From NCBI RefSeq assembly GCF_900103665.1, contig NZ_FNGY01000003.1, positions 434,001-498,000 of the forward strand: a DNA stretch of 64,000 bases, written 5' to 3'. Position 1 is the first letter of the stretch. Every line of letters begins with the position of its first letter. The notes beneath the pieces are model-generated. The model ran no database searches, was not told where the DNA came from, and saw nothing but the letters and a program-made list of their open reading frames with translations. Source of the DNA: Pedobacter steynii. GTDB lineage: Bacteria; Bacteroidota; Bacteroidia; Sphingobacteriales; Sphingobacteriaceae. This document shows, piece after piece, positions 42,586-52,700 of this stretch. Position numbers and translations under genes: made by a program.

Positions 42586-43389
42586 CTAAACGTTGTAAAA
42601 TACTTTATTGCTTCTTTCGAGTTCAGGAAGTTTTACCGCTGATCCAAAAATGGCATAAACACAAGATCCGCTTCCACTCATCGAAGCATAGATTGCCCCA
42701 CTTTGGTAAAGACTGTTTTTTATGCTTTCAATTTCCGGATATTTCAAAAACACTGAGGCCTCAAAATCATTCTTCAGGTTCGCTTTCCACTCACTCAAAG
42801 GCAAATGTATTAAATCTTTTAGCGAAGTAATAGGTTTAGTAGACTTTATTCCATCGTAAGCCTCCGCAGTGGAGACATGAACATCAGGTTTAACCAGTAC
42901 CAAAAAATATTCGCTGAGGTCAATACGAATCTCACTGAACTCATCCCCTTTTCCTTCTGCATAGACCGCCTTGTTCCTGATAAAGAAAGCGCAATCTGCA
43001 CCAAGCTGCCTTGCATAATTTTCCATCTGCTCCTGCGAAAGGGACAATTTGAATTTATCATTCCATAGCTTGATCAGGAAAGCTGCATCAGCAGAACCTC
43101 CGCCAAGCCCCGCCCCTATTGGAATATTTTTCAGCAAACAGAGGTGCTGTGCAGGAAGGTCAAAATCTTTCTTCAACAAATGATAAGCTTTGAGGCAGAT
43201 GTTATCTTCAGTACTGCCGGGAATGTCCGTACCGCGAATGGTACAACTTACAACATCGGCATCCAGTGTCTCGACGACATCGTAAATCTTTACCGGATAA
43301 AAAATGGTTTCCAGGTTATGATAACCGTCTGCACGTTTTCCGGTAACATGCAACCCAAGGTTGATTTTGGCGTTGGCAAATGCAAGCAT
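42586..43389 (-). CDS. ispE: 4-diphosphocytidyl-2-C-methyl-D-erythritol kinase
   Basis: 267 aa GHMP kinase. Seen: the N-terminal FANAKINLGLHVTGKRADGYHNL signature, the ATP-binding glycine loop IPIGAGLGGGSADAAF, and the C-terminal SMSGSGSCVYAIF motif. It phosphorylates CDP-ME at the 2-hydroxyl in the MEP isoprenoid pathway. Slightly short for the family, as is common in Bacteroidota. It precedes the OsmC gene by 6 bases. Confidence 0.94.
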   Translation of the reverse strand: MLAFANAKINLGLHVTGKRADGYHNLETIFYPVKIYDVVETLDADVVSCTIRGTDIPGSTEDNICLKAYHLLKKDFDLPAQHLCLLKNIPIGAGLGGGSADAAFLIKLWNDKFKLSLSQEQMENYARQLGADCAFFIRNKAVYAEGKGDEFSEIRIDLSEYFLVLVKPDVHVSTAEAYDGIKSTKPITSLKDLIHLPLSEWKANLKNDFEASVFLKYPEIESIKNSLYQSGAIYASMSGSGSCVYAIFGSAVKLPELERSNKVFYNV

Positions 43390-43482
43390 TGATTTTCTGA
43401 TTGTGTCGCAAACTTACGTAAATGAGGACAAAAGATTACCAAACGGCAATCTTTTGTCTGTAAACGAATCTTAGGGATACGC

Positions 43483-43690
43483 GCCTTATAGGCGCTTGGA
43501 AGTCTCCTAATACGCTCCTGACACGCTCTTAGGTTGGAAGGTAATTGGAAGGATATTGGGAAGTTGTTCGGAGTAGTTCAAAGGTTATTTCAACTTTTCA
43601 ATATCCTTCCAATTACCTGCCAATAACCTTCCAGGTAAGGAGCCTTCCCGGAGCGTTACAGGAGTGATATACTCCGCTGTCTTATAAGGC
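43483..43690. repeat. 208-bp imperfect palindromic element
   Basis: The region folds back on itself at several levels. Inner arms 43539-43566 and 43591-43618 pair over 28 bp with only two G-T positions (core GGTAATTGGAAGGATATTG). Middle arms share CTCCTG-[AT]-[CA]-ACGCTC. Outer ends are GCCTTATA and TATAAGGC. The element is richer in G and C than its surroundings. Size, symmetry and intergenic place resemble repeat palindromes or MITE-like elements; no transposase is linked to it. A structured RNA is an alternative. Confidence 0.6.
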
Positions 43691-43851
43691 TTTGACCTTA
43701 CCTTATACGTCTTTTACCTTACAGAAAAATGGAACGTAAATTGGATTTATGATGACATGATGTAAACTCAGGGCAGGAACGGCTAAAGCGAACCCGTAAA
43801 ATACATCCCGAAAAAAAGAACCGATTTCAACAATGCTCAATTATTATTTTT

Positions 43852-43859
43852 TAATTTTG
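43852..43859 (+). promoter_or_regulatory. -7 promoter element (TAATTTTG) upstream of thyA
   Basis: An exact TAnnTTTG match 177 bases before the thyA start. Transcription would begin near 43866, three bases before the ATG of the 41-codon ORF, leaving a leader of about 160 bases for thyA. Confidence 0.45.
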
Positions 43860-43868
43860 CACGGTCCT

Positions 43869-43994
43869 ATGAAACCATCATTATCTTACAGATCACCTAA
43901 CGAAATGAATATAAAAGATCATGATAGCTTCATTACCATTAAAAAACAAATATATTCTGATGAAAACCAGGAGAACCGTAGTATCTTGCGGTGA
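43869..43994 (+). CDS. Possible 41-aa leader ORF upstream of thyA
   Basis: An ATG ten bases after the -7 box opens a 41-codon frame (MKPSLSYRSPNEMNIKDHDS, then a K/Q/E/N-rich end). It ends 35 bases before thyA. A second short frame (20 codons from about 43959) overlaps it. There is no recognised family; it may be a small peptide, an upstream leader, or simply a by-chance frame in the thyA leader. AAGGAG precedes thyA by about 15 bases. Confidence 0.25.
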   Translation: MKPSLSYRSPNEMNIKDHDSFITIKKQIYSDENQENRSILR

Positions 43995-44028
43995 AGCATT
44001 GGAGAAAGAAAAAGGAGCTTAACAATAC

Positions 44029-44823
44029 ATGAAACAATATTTAGATTTAATGCAGCATGTGCTGGATCAGGGCGCACAGAAGCATGACCGGACGGGAACA
44101 GGAACCATTAGTGTATTTGGCTATCAGATGAGGTTTAACCTTCAGGAAGGCTTTCCAATGGTCACCACTAAGAAATTACACTTAAAATCCATTATCCATG
44201 AACTGATCTGGTTCCTGAGTGGAGATACCAATATAAAATACCTGAAAGATAACGGGGTAAAGATCTGGGATGAATGGGCAGATGCCGATGGAAATCTTGG
44301 ACCAGTATATGGCTCGCAATGGAGGTCATGGCCAACACCTGATGGCCGGAAGATCGATCAGATCAGTCAGATCATCAACACCATCAAAAACAATCCGGAT
44401 TCCAGAAGAATTATTGTCTCCGCATGGAACGTAGCAGATATTGAAGACATGGCCTTACCTCCATGCCATGCTTTTTTTCAGTTTTATGTAGCAGATGGCA
44501 AATTAAGCTGCCAGTTATACCAAAGAAGTGCAGATATCTTTTTGGGAGTTCCATTTAATATTGCATCTTACGCCTTATTGACCATGATGGTTGCCCAGGT
44601 ATGCGGACTTCAATACGGAGATTTCATTCATACCCTTGGAGATGCCCATTTGTACAACAACCATATTGAACAGGCCAGACTGCAATTGAGCAGGGAGCCG
44701 AAAAAATTACCACTAATGAAGATTAACCCTGAGGTCAAAGACCTGCTGGATTTCAAATTTGAAGATTTCACACTGGAAGGTTATGAGCCACATCCTCATA
44801 TTAAAGGAGCTGTTGCCGTATGA
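44029..44823 (+). CDS. thyA: Thymidylate synthase
   Basis: 264 aa, the standard ThyA length. Seen: [18 protein letters not shown], the folate and nucleotide sites [20 protein letters not shown], the catalytic Cys in [12 protein letters not shown], and [24 protein letters not shown]. It methylates dUMP to dTMP using methylene-tetrahydrofolate, producing dihydrofolate. Its stop overlaps the folA start (ATGA, 44820-44823), coupling it to the enzyme that regenerates tetrahydrofolate. Confidence 0.97.
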   Translation: MKQYLDLMQHVLDQGAQKHDRTGTGTISVFGYQMRFNLQEGFPMVTTKKLHLKSIIHELIWFLSGDTNIKYLKDNGVKIWDEWADADGNLGPVYGSQWRSWPTPDGRKIDQISQIINTIKNNPDSRRIIVSAWNVADIEDMALPPCHAFFQFYVADGKLSCQLYQRSADIFLGVPFNIASYALLTMMVAQVCGLQYGDFIHTLGDAHLYNNHIEQARLQLSREPKKLPLMKINPEVKDLLDFKFEDFTLEGYEPHPHIKGAVAV

Positions 44824-45305
44824 TCCTTTCCATAGTAGTCGCCATTGCCGAAAATAACGCTATTGGCAAAGACAACCAGTTATTATGGCACCTTCCTGCC
44901 GACTTAAAGCATTTCAAAGACATCACCAGCGGACATACCATCATCATGGGAAGAAAAACCTATGATTCCATTGGCAGGCCCCTTCCTAACCGTCGTAATA
45001 TTGTAATTACAAGAAACACGGAACTGAATTTGCCTGGAACCGAAGTGACCAACAGGCTGGACGAAGCCTTAAAGCTTTGTGCTACCGAGGAAGAAGTATT
45101 CATCATTGGTGGTGCCGAACTCTACAAACATGCACTGGAGGTAACAGACAGGATTTACCTCACCAGAGTACACCAAGCCTTTGAAGCGGATACTTTTTTT
45201 CCGGAAATAGCGCCTGGAACCTGGAATGAAACAAGTATAGAAAATCATCAGCCAGATGAAAAAAATGGGCTTGCTTATACGTTTTCAACGCTTGAACGCA
45301 AATAG
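44820..45305 (+). CDS. folA: Dihydrofolate reductase
   Basis: 161 aa, typical chromosomal DHFR. Seen: [26 protein letters not shown] (substrate region with the catalytic acidic residue in the LPADLK helix), [19 protein letters not shown] (NADPH adenine side) and [10 protein letters not shown]. It reduces dihydrofolate made by ThyA. The start overlaps thyA by four bases. Downstream a -7 box (45361) begins the secDF unit. Confidence 0.97.
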   Translation: MILSIVVAIAENNAIGKDNQLLWHLPADLKHFKDITSGHTIIMGRKTYDSIGRPLPNRRNIVITRNTELNLPGTEVTNRLDEALKLCATEEEVFIIGGAELYKHALEVTDRIYLTRVHQAFEADTFFPEIAPGTWNETSIENHQPDEKNGLAYTFSTLERK

Positions 45306-45360
45306 TTAAGTCCCCATAATAAAAACTTTAATAACGTGGCCTATTATTTAAAAAAATAAT

Positions 45361-45368
45361 TAGATTTG
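45361..45368 (+). promoter_or_regulatory. -7 promoter element (TAGATTTG) for secDF
   Basis: An exact TAnnTTTG match in the 114-base gap between folA and secDF, predicting a leader of about 45 bases. A TTG at -33 is not clear. Confidence 0.5.
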
Positions 45369-45419
45369 CCGACTTGTTAAAAAAATATATAGCTTATATA
45401 GACTAATAATTACAAACAA

Positions 45420-48380
45420 ATGCAGGGTAAAGGTTTTATTAAATTTATGGCAATACTTTTAGGTATTGTCTGTGTGTATTCTCTCTCATTCAACTTTGTC
45501 ACTTCGAAAGTTGAAAAAGACGCAAAAGCTTATGCTAAAGGGAATGTGGATAAGGAAAAAGCTTATTTAGACTCCATGGCCACAGTGCCGGTGTATCCTG
45601 TTTTTGGATTTAACTACCAGTTCTGTAAAGAAAAAGAAATTAACCTTGGGCTAGACCTTAAAGGTGGTATGAACGTAACGATGGAGATCTCGTTATCTGA
45701 ATTGGTTAAATCTTTAGCCGGCAATACCGATGATGCTAATTTCAACAAAGCATTATCTACTGCACAAACACAACTAAACGCAGGTGGAAAAGATTTCATC
45801 GCTTTATTTGTGGATGAATTCGAAAAACTTTCTCCAAATGTGAAGTTAGCCGATTTCTTCTCCAATCAGGACAACGCCAAATTGCTTAAAGCGAACGCAA
45901 GCAATTCAGAGGTAAAAAATTATTTGTCGAAAGAAGCGACAAGTGCGATCGACCGTTCCTTCATCATTATCAGAAGCCGTATCGATGGTTTCGGTGTGGT
46001 AAGTCCGAACATGCAGAAACAAGAAGGTACCAACCGTATCCTGATTGAGATGCCAGGTGTTCAGGATAAAGAAAGGGTTCACAAATTATTGCAAGGTTCT
46101 GCAGAACTACAGTTCTGGCAGGTATACAACAATGAGGAAGTGTACTCGATCATGGAGAACATCAACAAAACACTTGCTTCAACTTTGAAAATTGCGGAAA
46201 CTGCTGCTCCGGCAACAGCTACAGACACTGCGGCTAAATCTGAAAGTAAACTTGCAGGTCTGGCTAAAAATAAAGACACTAAAGATTCAGCATCTGTAAA
46301 AACGAAAGAACTTACAAAATCGAATCCTTTATTCGCAGTATTAAACGTTCCTACTTACCAGGGAGAAAACGGACAGACTTCATTGCGTCCGGGACCAGTG
46401 GTAGGTTGGGTAGCTCAAAAAGATACTGCTAAAGTAAACGCTTACTTCAAAAGACCGGAAATTGCTTCTATCATTCCTCAGAGCTTCAAGTTCATGTGGA
46501 GTGTTAAACCAATGGACGTAACCACCACTAATGGTGCTAAAGTTTTTGAATTGTATGCAATCAAAGCAACAGCTATGGATGGCAAGCCAGACTTAGGTGG
46601 TGATGCGATCAGCGATGCCCGTCATGATTACGATCAGAAAGGCAGACCGGAAGTAACCATGTACATGACTGGTGACGGTGCTACAAAATGGAAAAAAATT
46701 ACAGCTGAAGCTGCGGCAGATCCAAACAATAAAAAATCTATTGCAATCGTATTAGACAATACCGTTTACTCTGCTCCTACTGTTCAGAACGAAATCCCTA
46801 ACGGTATCTCTTCTATCACCGGTAACTTTACCGTGAATGATACTCAGGATTTGGCAAACATCTTAAAAGCAGGTAAACTTCCTGCCCCTGCAAGAATCGT
46901 TGGTGAGTTCGTTGTTGGTCCTTCATTAGGACAAGCAGCAATTGACAACGGTTTACTGTCATTTGTCCTTGCCTTTATCGTGATCTTAGTCTTCATGGCT
47001 TTATATTACAACAAAGCAGGATGGGTAGCTAACCTTGCATTGGTGATCAACTTATTCTTCATCATGGGAATCCTGGTTTCACTGGGTGCAGTATTAACCT
47101 TGCCAGGTATCGCAGGTATCGTATTGGTAATCGGTTTATCCGTAGATGCGAACATCCTGATCTTTGAACGTGTAAGGGAAGAGCTGACTTTAGGAAAGCC
47201 AACACCTGTTGCGATCAAAGAAGGTTTCAAACATGCGATGTCTTCTATCATTGACTCCAACGCTACCGTATTGGTATTGGGTGCTATTCTTTTTCTTTTC
47301 GGAACAGGCCCGGTTCAAGGTTTTGCAACAACGCTTTGTATTGGTATCCTTTCTTCTCTATTCTGTGCAGTATTAATCTCGCGTTTGGTATTCGAATGGT
47401 TATTGGAGAAAAAATCAAATATTACTTTTGGTAATAAACACACGATTCACGCTTTCAAAAACATTGCGTTTAATTTCGTTGGACATAGAAAAGTTTATTA
47501 TGCAATCTCTACCGCAATCATCGTTCTTGGTTTCATCTTCTATTTCAAAAATGGCGGATTAAACTTGGGTATCGACTTTAAAGGTGGTAGAACTTATATC
47601 GTTCACTTCGACAAAGGAATGCACACTGAAGATGTTAAATCTAAATTAGCAGAAGTATTCCCTGAATCTGAAACCATTGTTAAAACTGCAGGTGCAAATA
47701 ATGAATTAAAAATTACTACCACCTACCACATCACTGATCAGGATAACGGAGCCGACAAACTTGTTGAAAAAGCATTGAAGGATGGCTTGGCTAAAACAGG
47801 TGTTAATTATACTATTGAAAGTAATGAGAAGGTAGGACCAATCATAGCAAGTGACATTGTTTACAAGGCTTATGGTGCAATTCTATTCTCTTGTCTAGTG
47901 ATGTTTATCTATATCGTGATCAGGTTTAGGAAACTAAACTACGGTCTGGGAGCAGTAATCGCATTATTCCATGATGTGTTACTGGTACTTTCATTCTATA
48001 CGATCTTAGATGGTGTTTTACCATTCTCTTTAGAGATCGGACAGGATTTCATCGCGGCGATCTTAACGGTAATGGGTTATACCATGACAGAGACGGTTGT
48101 TGTATTTGACCGTATCCGTGAGAAACTTGCAGAAAGCGGAAAAGAAGATTTACATGGTGAAGAACGTAATAAGCTGATCAATTTTGCCCTAAACAGCACA
48201 TTAAGTCGTACTATTTTGACTTCATTAACTGTATTCTTCGTATTACTTGTGATCTTCATCTTCGGTGGAGCAAGTATACGTGGGTTTATCTTTGCCTTAT
48301 TGATCGGTCGTATCATCGGTACATATTCTTCATTGTGTATCTCTACTCCGATTGTAATTGACTTAGGAAAGAATAAGTAA
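45420..48380 (+). CDS. secDF: SecDF fused protein-export protein
   Basis: 986 aa joining SecD and SecF, as usual in Bacteroidota. Helix 1 (about 7-25) precedes the SecD periplasmic domain with LGLDLKGGMNVTMEI. Five more helices follow (about 505-660), including LTLPGIAGIVLVIGLSVDANILIFERVREEL. The SecF part begins near 680, with LGIDFKGGRTYIVHF and six helices including TVMGYTMTETVVVFDRIREKL. An Ala/Thr/Lys-rich insert near 255-300 is not in E. coli SecD. The complex uses the proton motive force to help pull proteins through SecYEG. A strong terminator follows at 48441-48481. Confidence 0.97.
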   Translation: MQGKGFIKFMAILLGIVCVYSLSFNFVTSKVEKDAKAYAKGNVDKEKAYLDSMATVPVYPVFGFNYQFCKEKEINLGLDLKGGMNVTMEISLSELVKSLAGNTDDANFNKALSTAQTQLNAGGKDFIALFVDEFEKLSPNVKLADFFSNQDNAKLLKANASNSEVKNYLSKEATSAIDRSFIIIRSRIDGFGVVSPNMQKQEGTNRILIEMPGVQDKERVHKLLQGSAELQFWQVYNNEEVYSIMENINKTLASTLKIAETAAPATATDTAAKSESKLAGLAKNKDTKDSASVKTKELTKSNPLFAVLNVPTYQGENGQTSLRPGPVVGWVAQKDTAKVNAYFKRPEIASIIPQSFKFMWSVKPMDVTTTNGAKVFELYAIKATAMDGKPDLGGDAISDARHDYDQKGRPEVTMYMTGDGATKWKKITAEAAADPNNKKSIAIVLDNTVYSAPTVQNEIPNGISSITGNFTVNDTQDLANILKAGKLPAPARIVGEFVVGPSLGQAAIDNGLLSFVLAFIVILVFMALYYNKAGWVANLALVINLFFIMGILVSLGAVLTLPGIAGIVLVIGLSVDANILIFERVREELTLGKPTPVAIKEGFKHAMSSIIDSNATVLVLGAILFLFGTGPVQGFATTLCIGILSSLFCAVLISRLVFEWLLEKKSNITFGNKHTIHAFKNIAFNFVGHRKVYYAISTAIIVLGFIFYFKNGGLNLGIDFKGGRTYIVHFDKGMHTEDVKSKLAEVFPESETIVKTAGANNELKITTTYHITDQDNGADKLVEKALKDGLAKTGVNYTIESNEKVGPIIASDIVYKAYGAILFSCLVMFIYIVIRFRKLNYGLGAVIALFHDVLLVLSFYTILDGVLPFSLEIGQDFIAAILTVMGYTMTETVVVFDRIREKLAESGKEDLHGEERNKLINFALNSTLSRTILTSLTVFFVLLVIFIFGGASIRGFIFALLIGRIIGTYSSLCISTPIVIDLGKNK

Positions 48381-48440
48381 GAAACTATAATCCTAGAAAA
48401 GGAAGCCACTTAGAAAGAGGCTCTTTAATTAGGAGCATCT

Positions 48441-48481
48441 AAAGCGATCAAGTAAAATATGATTTTTTACTTGATCGCTTT
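48441..48481 (+). terminator. Strong intrinsic terminator after secDF
   Basis: Seventeen-base perfect arms (48441-48457 and 48465-48481) with core AGCGATCAAGTAAAA and a 7-base loop, followed by a T run. It lies 60 bases after the secDF stop. Confidence 0.9.
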
Positions 48482-48485
48482 TTTA

Positions 48486-48838
48486 TTACCCATATATTTT
48501 GTGAGTACCTGCGAGATATACAAAAAAGCCAGCATCCCTATTGCAATCAAACTTGTCTTCTTCCGGTTTAAAGCTTTGGGCTATGAAAGTATTCAGCTAA
48601 ACCACTATCTTTAAATTCTGATCGTCTTTGTTTTTCAATCTAAGGTTTTCCTTGCCAAAACAGACCGAATTTCCAATGACAGTATCTCTCTCGGTTCCAT
48701 TGTCCTGACTCATTTCCAAAAGCATTGGCAGCTCAGTACCATTACCTTTTACGCCTGAGGGTAAACAATTACAGCTGTAATGATACGTTTCTCTGTCATG
48801 ACCAGATGAGGCTTGCAGTTAGACAAGCCATAAAGCAT
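48486..48838 (-). pseudogene. Relic of an IS1182-type transposase
   Basis: Reading the minus strand gives two frames that join into one transposase segment. First LSNCKPHLVMTEKRIITAVI up to a stop near 48750, then, after one frameshift, KGNGTELPMLLEMSQDNGTE, DTVIGNSVCFGKENLR, and KPEEDKFDCNRDAGFFVY with an internal stop between the last two blocks. The order and spacing follow the catalytic-domain region of IS1182-family transposases (hallmark TVIGD-x-AYSGKENL and KKED-x-F-x-YNKDAG). About 115 codons remain out of roughly 500; no ends or terminal repeats are recognisable. It is an old, inactive remnant. Confidence 0.72.
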
Positions 48839-49030
48839 CTAAAATGAACAGATTACATTATTATTGAACGAATATCCAAAGGATTTTTTAAATCGATTTT
48901 AAGATAAAAAACGAGTAGTAGACCATATAGAGGGATGATTATAGATTTAACGAGAAAATAATAAATAAAGCCCGGTCAAAATAACAATATTCTTCAGGAC
49001 TTTATTTATCTTCAACATAAAATAAAAACC
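48839..49030. other. Intergenic DNA with a 10-bp hairpin before the 122-aa gene
   Basis: Beyond the transposase relic the sequence is AT-rich without a gene. ATAAATAAAG (48961-48970) pairs with CTTTATTTAT (49000-49009), giving a hairpin that ends 21 bases before the next start codon. It may lie in that gene's leader. No exact -7 box is seen. Confidence 0.4.
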
Positions 49031-49399
49031 ATGAAAACTACAATTAACGCGCTCATTTTCCTAATTGGATTCACCTATAACTTAAAAGCACAAAGCTCAT
49101 CACAAGCCAAGCAAATCAGATCACAAAAGGATGCTACAACAAAGCTCCAGGAATTACAGATCAAATTAAATCTGAGTGACCAGCAGAAAGATAGTCTTTA
49201 CAGTATATTTTTCAACCAGAACATCCTTGCCGATAGTATTAAAAGTCCCGGAGTAATTAATAACCCGGTTAAAAAGCTGCAGTTTAGTTCACTTATTAAA
49301 AAAGGGAATTTAAGAATAGACAGTCTCCTGAACCCAGCGCAAAAACAGCTTTATATCCAATGGAGACAAGAACGTAGGTTATCTGCTAAGAAAAATTAA
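49031..49399 (+). CDS. Small secreted helical protein, 122 aa
   Basis: Signal peptide (1-20, MKTTINALIFLIGFTYNLKA, cleaved before Q). The mature part is helical and charged. LQELQIKLNLSDQQKDSLYSI recalls the LTxxQ-type periplasmic Spy/CpxP stress proteins, followed by LNPAQKQLYIQWRQERR, a second such turn. The resemblance is to pattern only. It stands alone between the transposase relic and the RHS operon's convergent end. Confidence 0.6.
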   Translation: MKTTINALIFLIGFTYNLKAQSSSQAKQIRSQKDATTKLQELQIKLNLSDQQKDSLYSIFFNQNILADSIKSPGVINNPVKKLQFSSLIKKGNLRIDSLLNPAQKQLYIQWRQERRLSAKKN

Positions 49400-49519
49400 A
49401 ATCTTCCAAAAGACAGCTTATCCACTCCGTCTTTTTTGTTATTAGCTATTCACAGTAGTTCAAACTGAATTACCTATTCTCGATAGAGCTAATCCCCGCT
49501 AAAGCAAAACAGGACCACT

Positions 49520-49753
49520 TTAAATGGCTTGTAATATCTGTATGATAATAATTACAATCAGAATCACCATAAATCCTGTGATTCGATTTTGATATTCATC
49601 AATTTTAATCACGGAAGAGAAGTCAGATCTACTTCTCTTCTTTTTTGGTTGTATGCCTAGCGACCTTAATAAAAAAAAATAAAATTTTCTTACACAATAA
49701 CCAACCCCTCCCAAAAACCATTTCCCAATTAGGATAGATAGAATATCATACAT
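49520..49753 (-). CDS. 77-aa membrane protein, candidate immunity protein of the RHS operon
   Basis: A basic protein with a hydrophobic N-terminal segment (about 5-32), a central KKKRSRSD stretch and a C-terminal membrane helix (about 59-77, FMVILIVIIIIQIL). No family recognised. It lies three bases after the stop of the RHS protein on the same strand, where immunity genes of polymorphic RHS toxins are normally found. A membrane immunity protein would suit a toxin that acts at the envelope. Immunity function is inferred from position alone. Confidence 0.5.
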   Translation of the reverse strand: MYDILSILIGKWFLGGVGYCVRKFYFFLLRSLGIQPKKKRSRSDFSSVIKIDEYQNRITGFMVILIVIIIIQILQAI

Positions 49754-49756
49754 ATT

Positions 49757-52700
49757 TTATTTCTTTTTGTCATTGCTGCTATTATTCTTCAACGTAGTAG
49801 CACCTTTTTTAGCTATCGTCGTTATCTTGGCAAAGTTAGTCACTTTGTTTACCACTTTTAACAACGTTCCACGGGTTGCCTGTGGAAGTCTGGAAATAGC
49901 GGTCCCAGATATCACCGATGAGAATTTGATGACATTCATTTTCGGAATTAGCTGAACAGCTTTTCCAAAAGGGAATATAGATGTACCTGAATTAATAAAT
50001 GCACCGATTCTTTCAGTTGATATCGAAGCCCTACCATTTAAATGACTCTGTGATGAACCTGGTACGAGGGATCCAAAGCCTAAATAAAACCCATCTGCTG
50101 TATTATATGTCATTTCCGCAATCCAATGATCAGAATCACTCCATTTATCGACCAGATCTGGTTCATATGAAGCAATGGTTCCATTTGGATAAAATTTACC
50201 ACCATGATCACCTGCGCCGAAGTCCAAAGCCCGAATAATATTCACCTCGCCAGGAGAATGGTCATTAACAACCTTACTAATGTAATATTGCCCCTTACGA
50301 TCTCCACTTTCAGCTCTTTTAAATTTACCGCTAAATCCCGATGCCAGCCATTTTGCAAATCCATGCCAAAAATCATATCCTCCATCAGGATCCACTTTAT
50401 TGACCGGGTTATTACCCATGCTGAGATAAGGAGAAGAATATTGCCCTGCCGGATCAACGCTCATCCATCGACCAATTTCCGGATCATACATCCTGAGTTC
50501 AAAACTATTCCATCCGGTTTCTTTATCTGCATCTGCATATTGTCCCTGAAAACCGTTCCTATAGTCATTTCCGCCCTGTAAAGTTAACGGTGTTCCAAAT
50601 GGATAATAGTCTGAATAATAAACGACGTCTGCCTGTCCGTTACTCAGCTTATTGCTGTTAATAACAACACGAACATTACCAAGATTATCGCTGAACTCAT
50701 ATTGATAATTATTGCCCGTCCGCTTATAATACCCTATCCTCGAATCGGCATATACAGGAATTTCTTTTTGTAGTAACACACCTCCCTCATTATCATAAAT
50801 TGCAAGAGGCTCTCCTCCAGCATCCACCACATAATAAGTTGTTATATTCTGCAAATGATCCGTTTTCCGAATTCGAATCCCGGCTTCATCATATGCAAAA
50901 GAGACCTTGAGTTGCAACCGTGCTTCGTCTGAGTATATGGCAACGATATTGCCGTTGGCATCATAGTTAAGAAAATAGCCCTGCCCATTATGCTCAGTCT
51001 GCCCTATCATTTGCCCTAAATCATTATAATTATAATTAGCATGGTTGTCAACACTACCTAGTTTGTTTGTGTTTACCTCATAATTGTAGGCCATATTTTT
51101 AGCATTACCGGAAGCATTACTTCGACTCATAGACTTTATATTTCCGTTGGGATCGTAGCTGAGGTTATATTCTTTATTTGAATTTAAGATCTCTGTAAAT
51201 GAACCAGTTTCGAAATTAGGAACACCATACTTATTGCTATTAAACTGATATTTATTATCGAACTCATAAGTTGCCATTACCGGATTATTTACCGCGTTCC
51301 CATAAGCCGAAATAATACCATTGGGTTTTTGACTCCGCCAACTCTGTCCAACAATATTACCGTCATAAAATGTTTTACTGGTATTAGTAGATAAACTGTT
51401 AATACCAGTCCCATTACGCACATAATCACCATTGAAATATTCAAGCGTCATTCCAAACACATCCGCAGCGAAATTATTCTGTATCCCATCTTTTCCCGGG
51501 TCAAGATTTTTATCCGGATGATTAACCCCTTTAAGAGCCCCCTGTGCTGTATAAATATAGTCTATGCCCTGAAGGTTATCTCCTACTTCTATCCTTTTTA
51601 ACGGACCATGAAGATAATACTGATAATTAGCCTGTTGTTTTTTATTGGTTCCATTGGTACTCGTCTGAACATTCAATAAACGTTGATCAACATCATATTC
51701 ATAATGGTGATAAAAGCTTTCTGCAGCAATATCCTTTTGATAGGCAACCTTAGTAATATTACCCAAAAAATCATAAGTATAATCAATAGTTTTTACACCT
51801 AAACCATTGATTTGTTTTATGAGCCAAGTTACTCTACTTTGTTCGTCATAGCTATACCAGGTTTTACTTACCGAGTTCTCAGTCCAGGAAACAGAATTTT
51901 CGACAAAGTTTTGTTGGTACGCCGTTAACCCATGACTACTATCACTCGAATCATAATGAATACGTGTCCAATCCTTCTTTACTCCTCCTCCAAGCCCACC
52001 TTCGCTATCTGTATTTTCAAGCAAAGCGTAATTAGTTTTCGCTGACTCAAAGCTGATACTTCCAGGGAGATACTCGCCCGATTCTATTGCCCGCCCGACA
52101 TCATCATAGTTAGTATAGGAGAACCTCCCATTTTTTCTCTGTTCAGCATTCTGGCTAAACCTGACTTTACCATCTTTTCGATAAATAAGCTCCATAACAC
52201 CTGCATCAGTTGTTTTTAAGGAAGTGAGTCGTCCCTGCTTATCGTAAGTGGAAAAATTAATAAACGGTATCTGCTCTTTTGAGCCATAAGCCGAAATACC
52301 ATTTGAAATAAGTTGCTGAACACCATTTGGGGCAATTGACGCAACAAGTTCCCCTTTTATATTATAAAAATTATAGCTGATATCACTATACCCGGCAGTA
52401 TAACTAATATGAGGAGTTCCACTGGTTGCGACAGCCTTATATAACCCCGCCGGCAAATTATTATAGTCTGTTACAATCGTATTACTGACCAAATTTGTCA
52501 ATGCAATACTTCCACCTACCACTCCAACAGTTCCAGATTGAGCTAAACCAAAATAGTGGAAATCCTGTCCTATCTGAGGTAAAGAAGTATTGATTTTGGA
52601 AGGGCATTCGTTACAGATTAAATCTGTCCCGCTACTATAAACCACACCATAAGAAACGTTAAATACTTGATTGGATTTTAATTGATAGATATGCGAAGAA

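Larger units (their letters stand above)
43390..44028. other. 639-base intergenic region between ispE and thyA
   Basis: This divergent gap holds a 208-bp imperfect palindrome (43483-43690), a TAATTTTG -7 box (43852-43859) and a possible 41-codon leader ORF (43869-43994), listed separately. Direct ACCTTAC-like repeats lie at about 43695-43722. The first ~90 bases upstream of ispE show no exact TAnnTTTG box. Confidence 0.55.

Noticed and set aside
43483..43690. Palindromic region considered as a tRNA, riboswitch or CRISPR array
   Set aside because: No cloverleaf, no anticodon arm, no regular spacer-repeat layout; nested inverted arms fit a palindromic repeat better.
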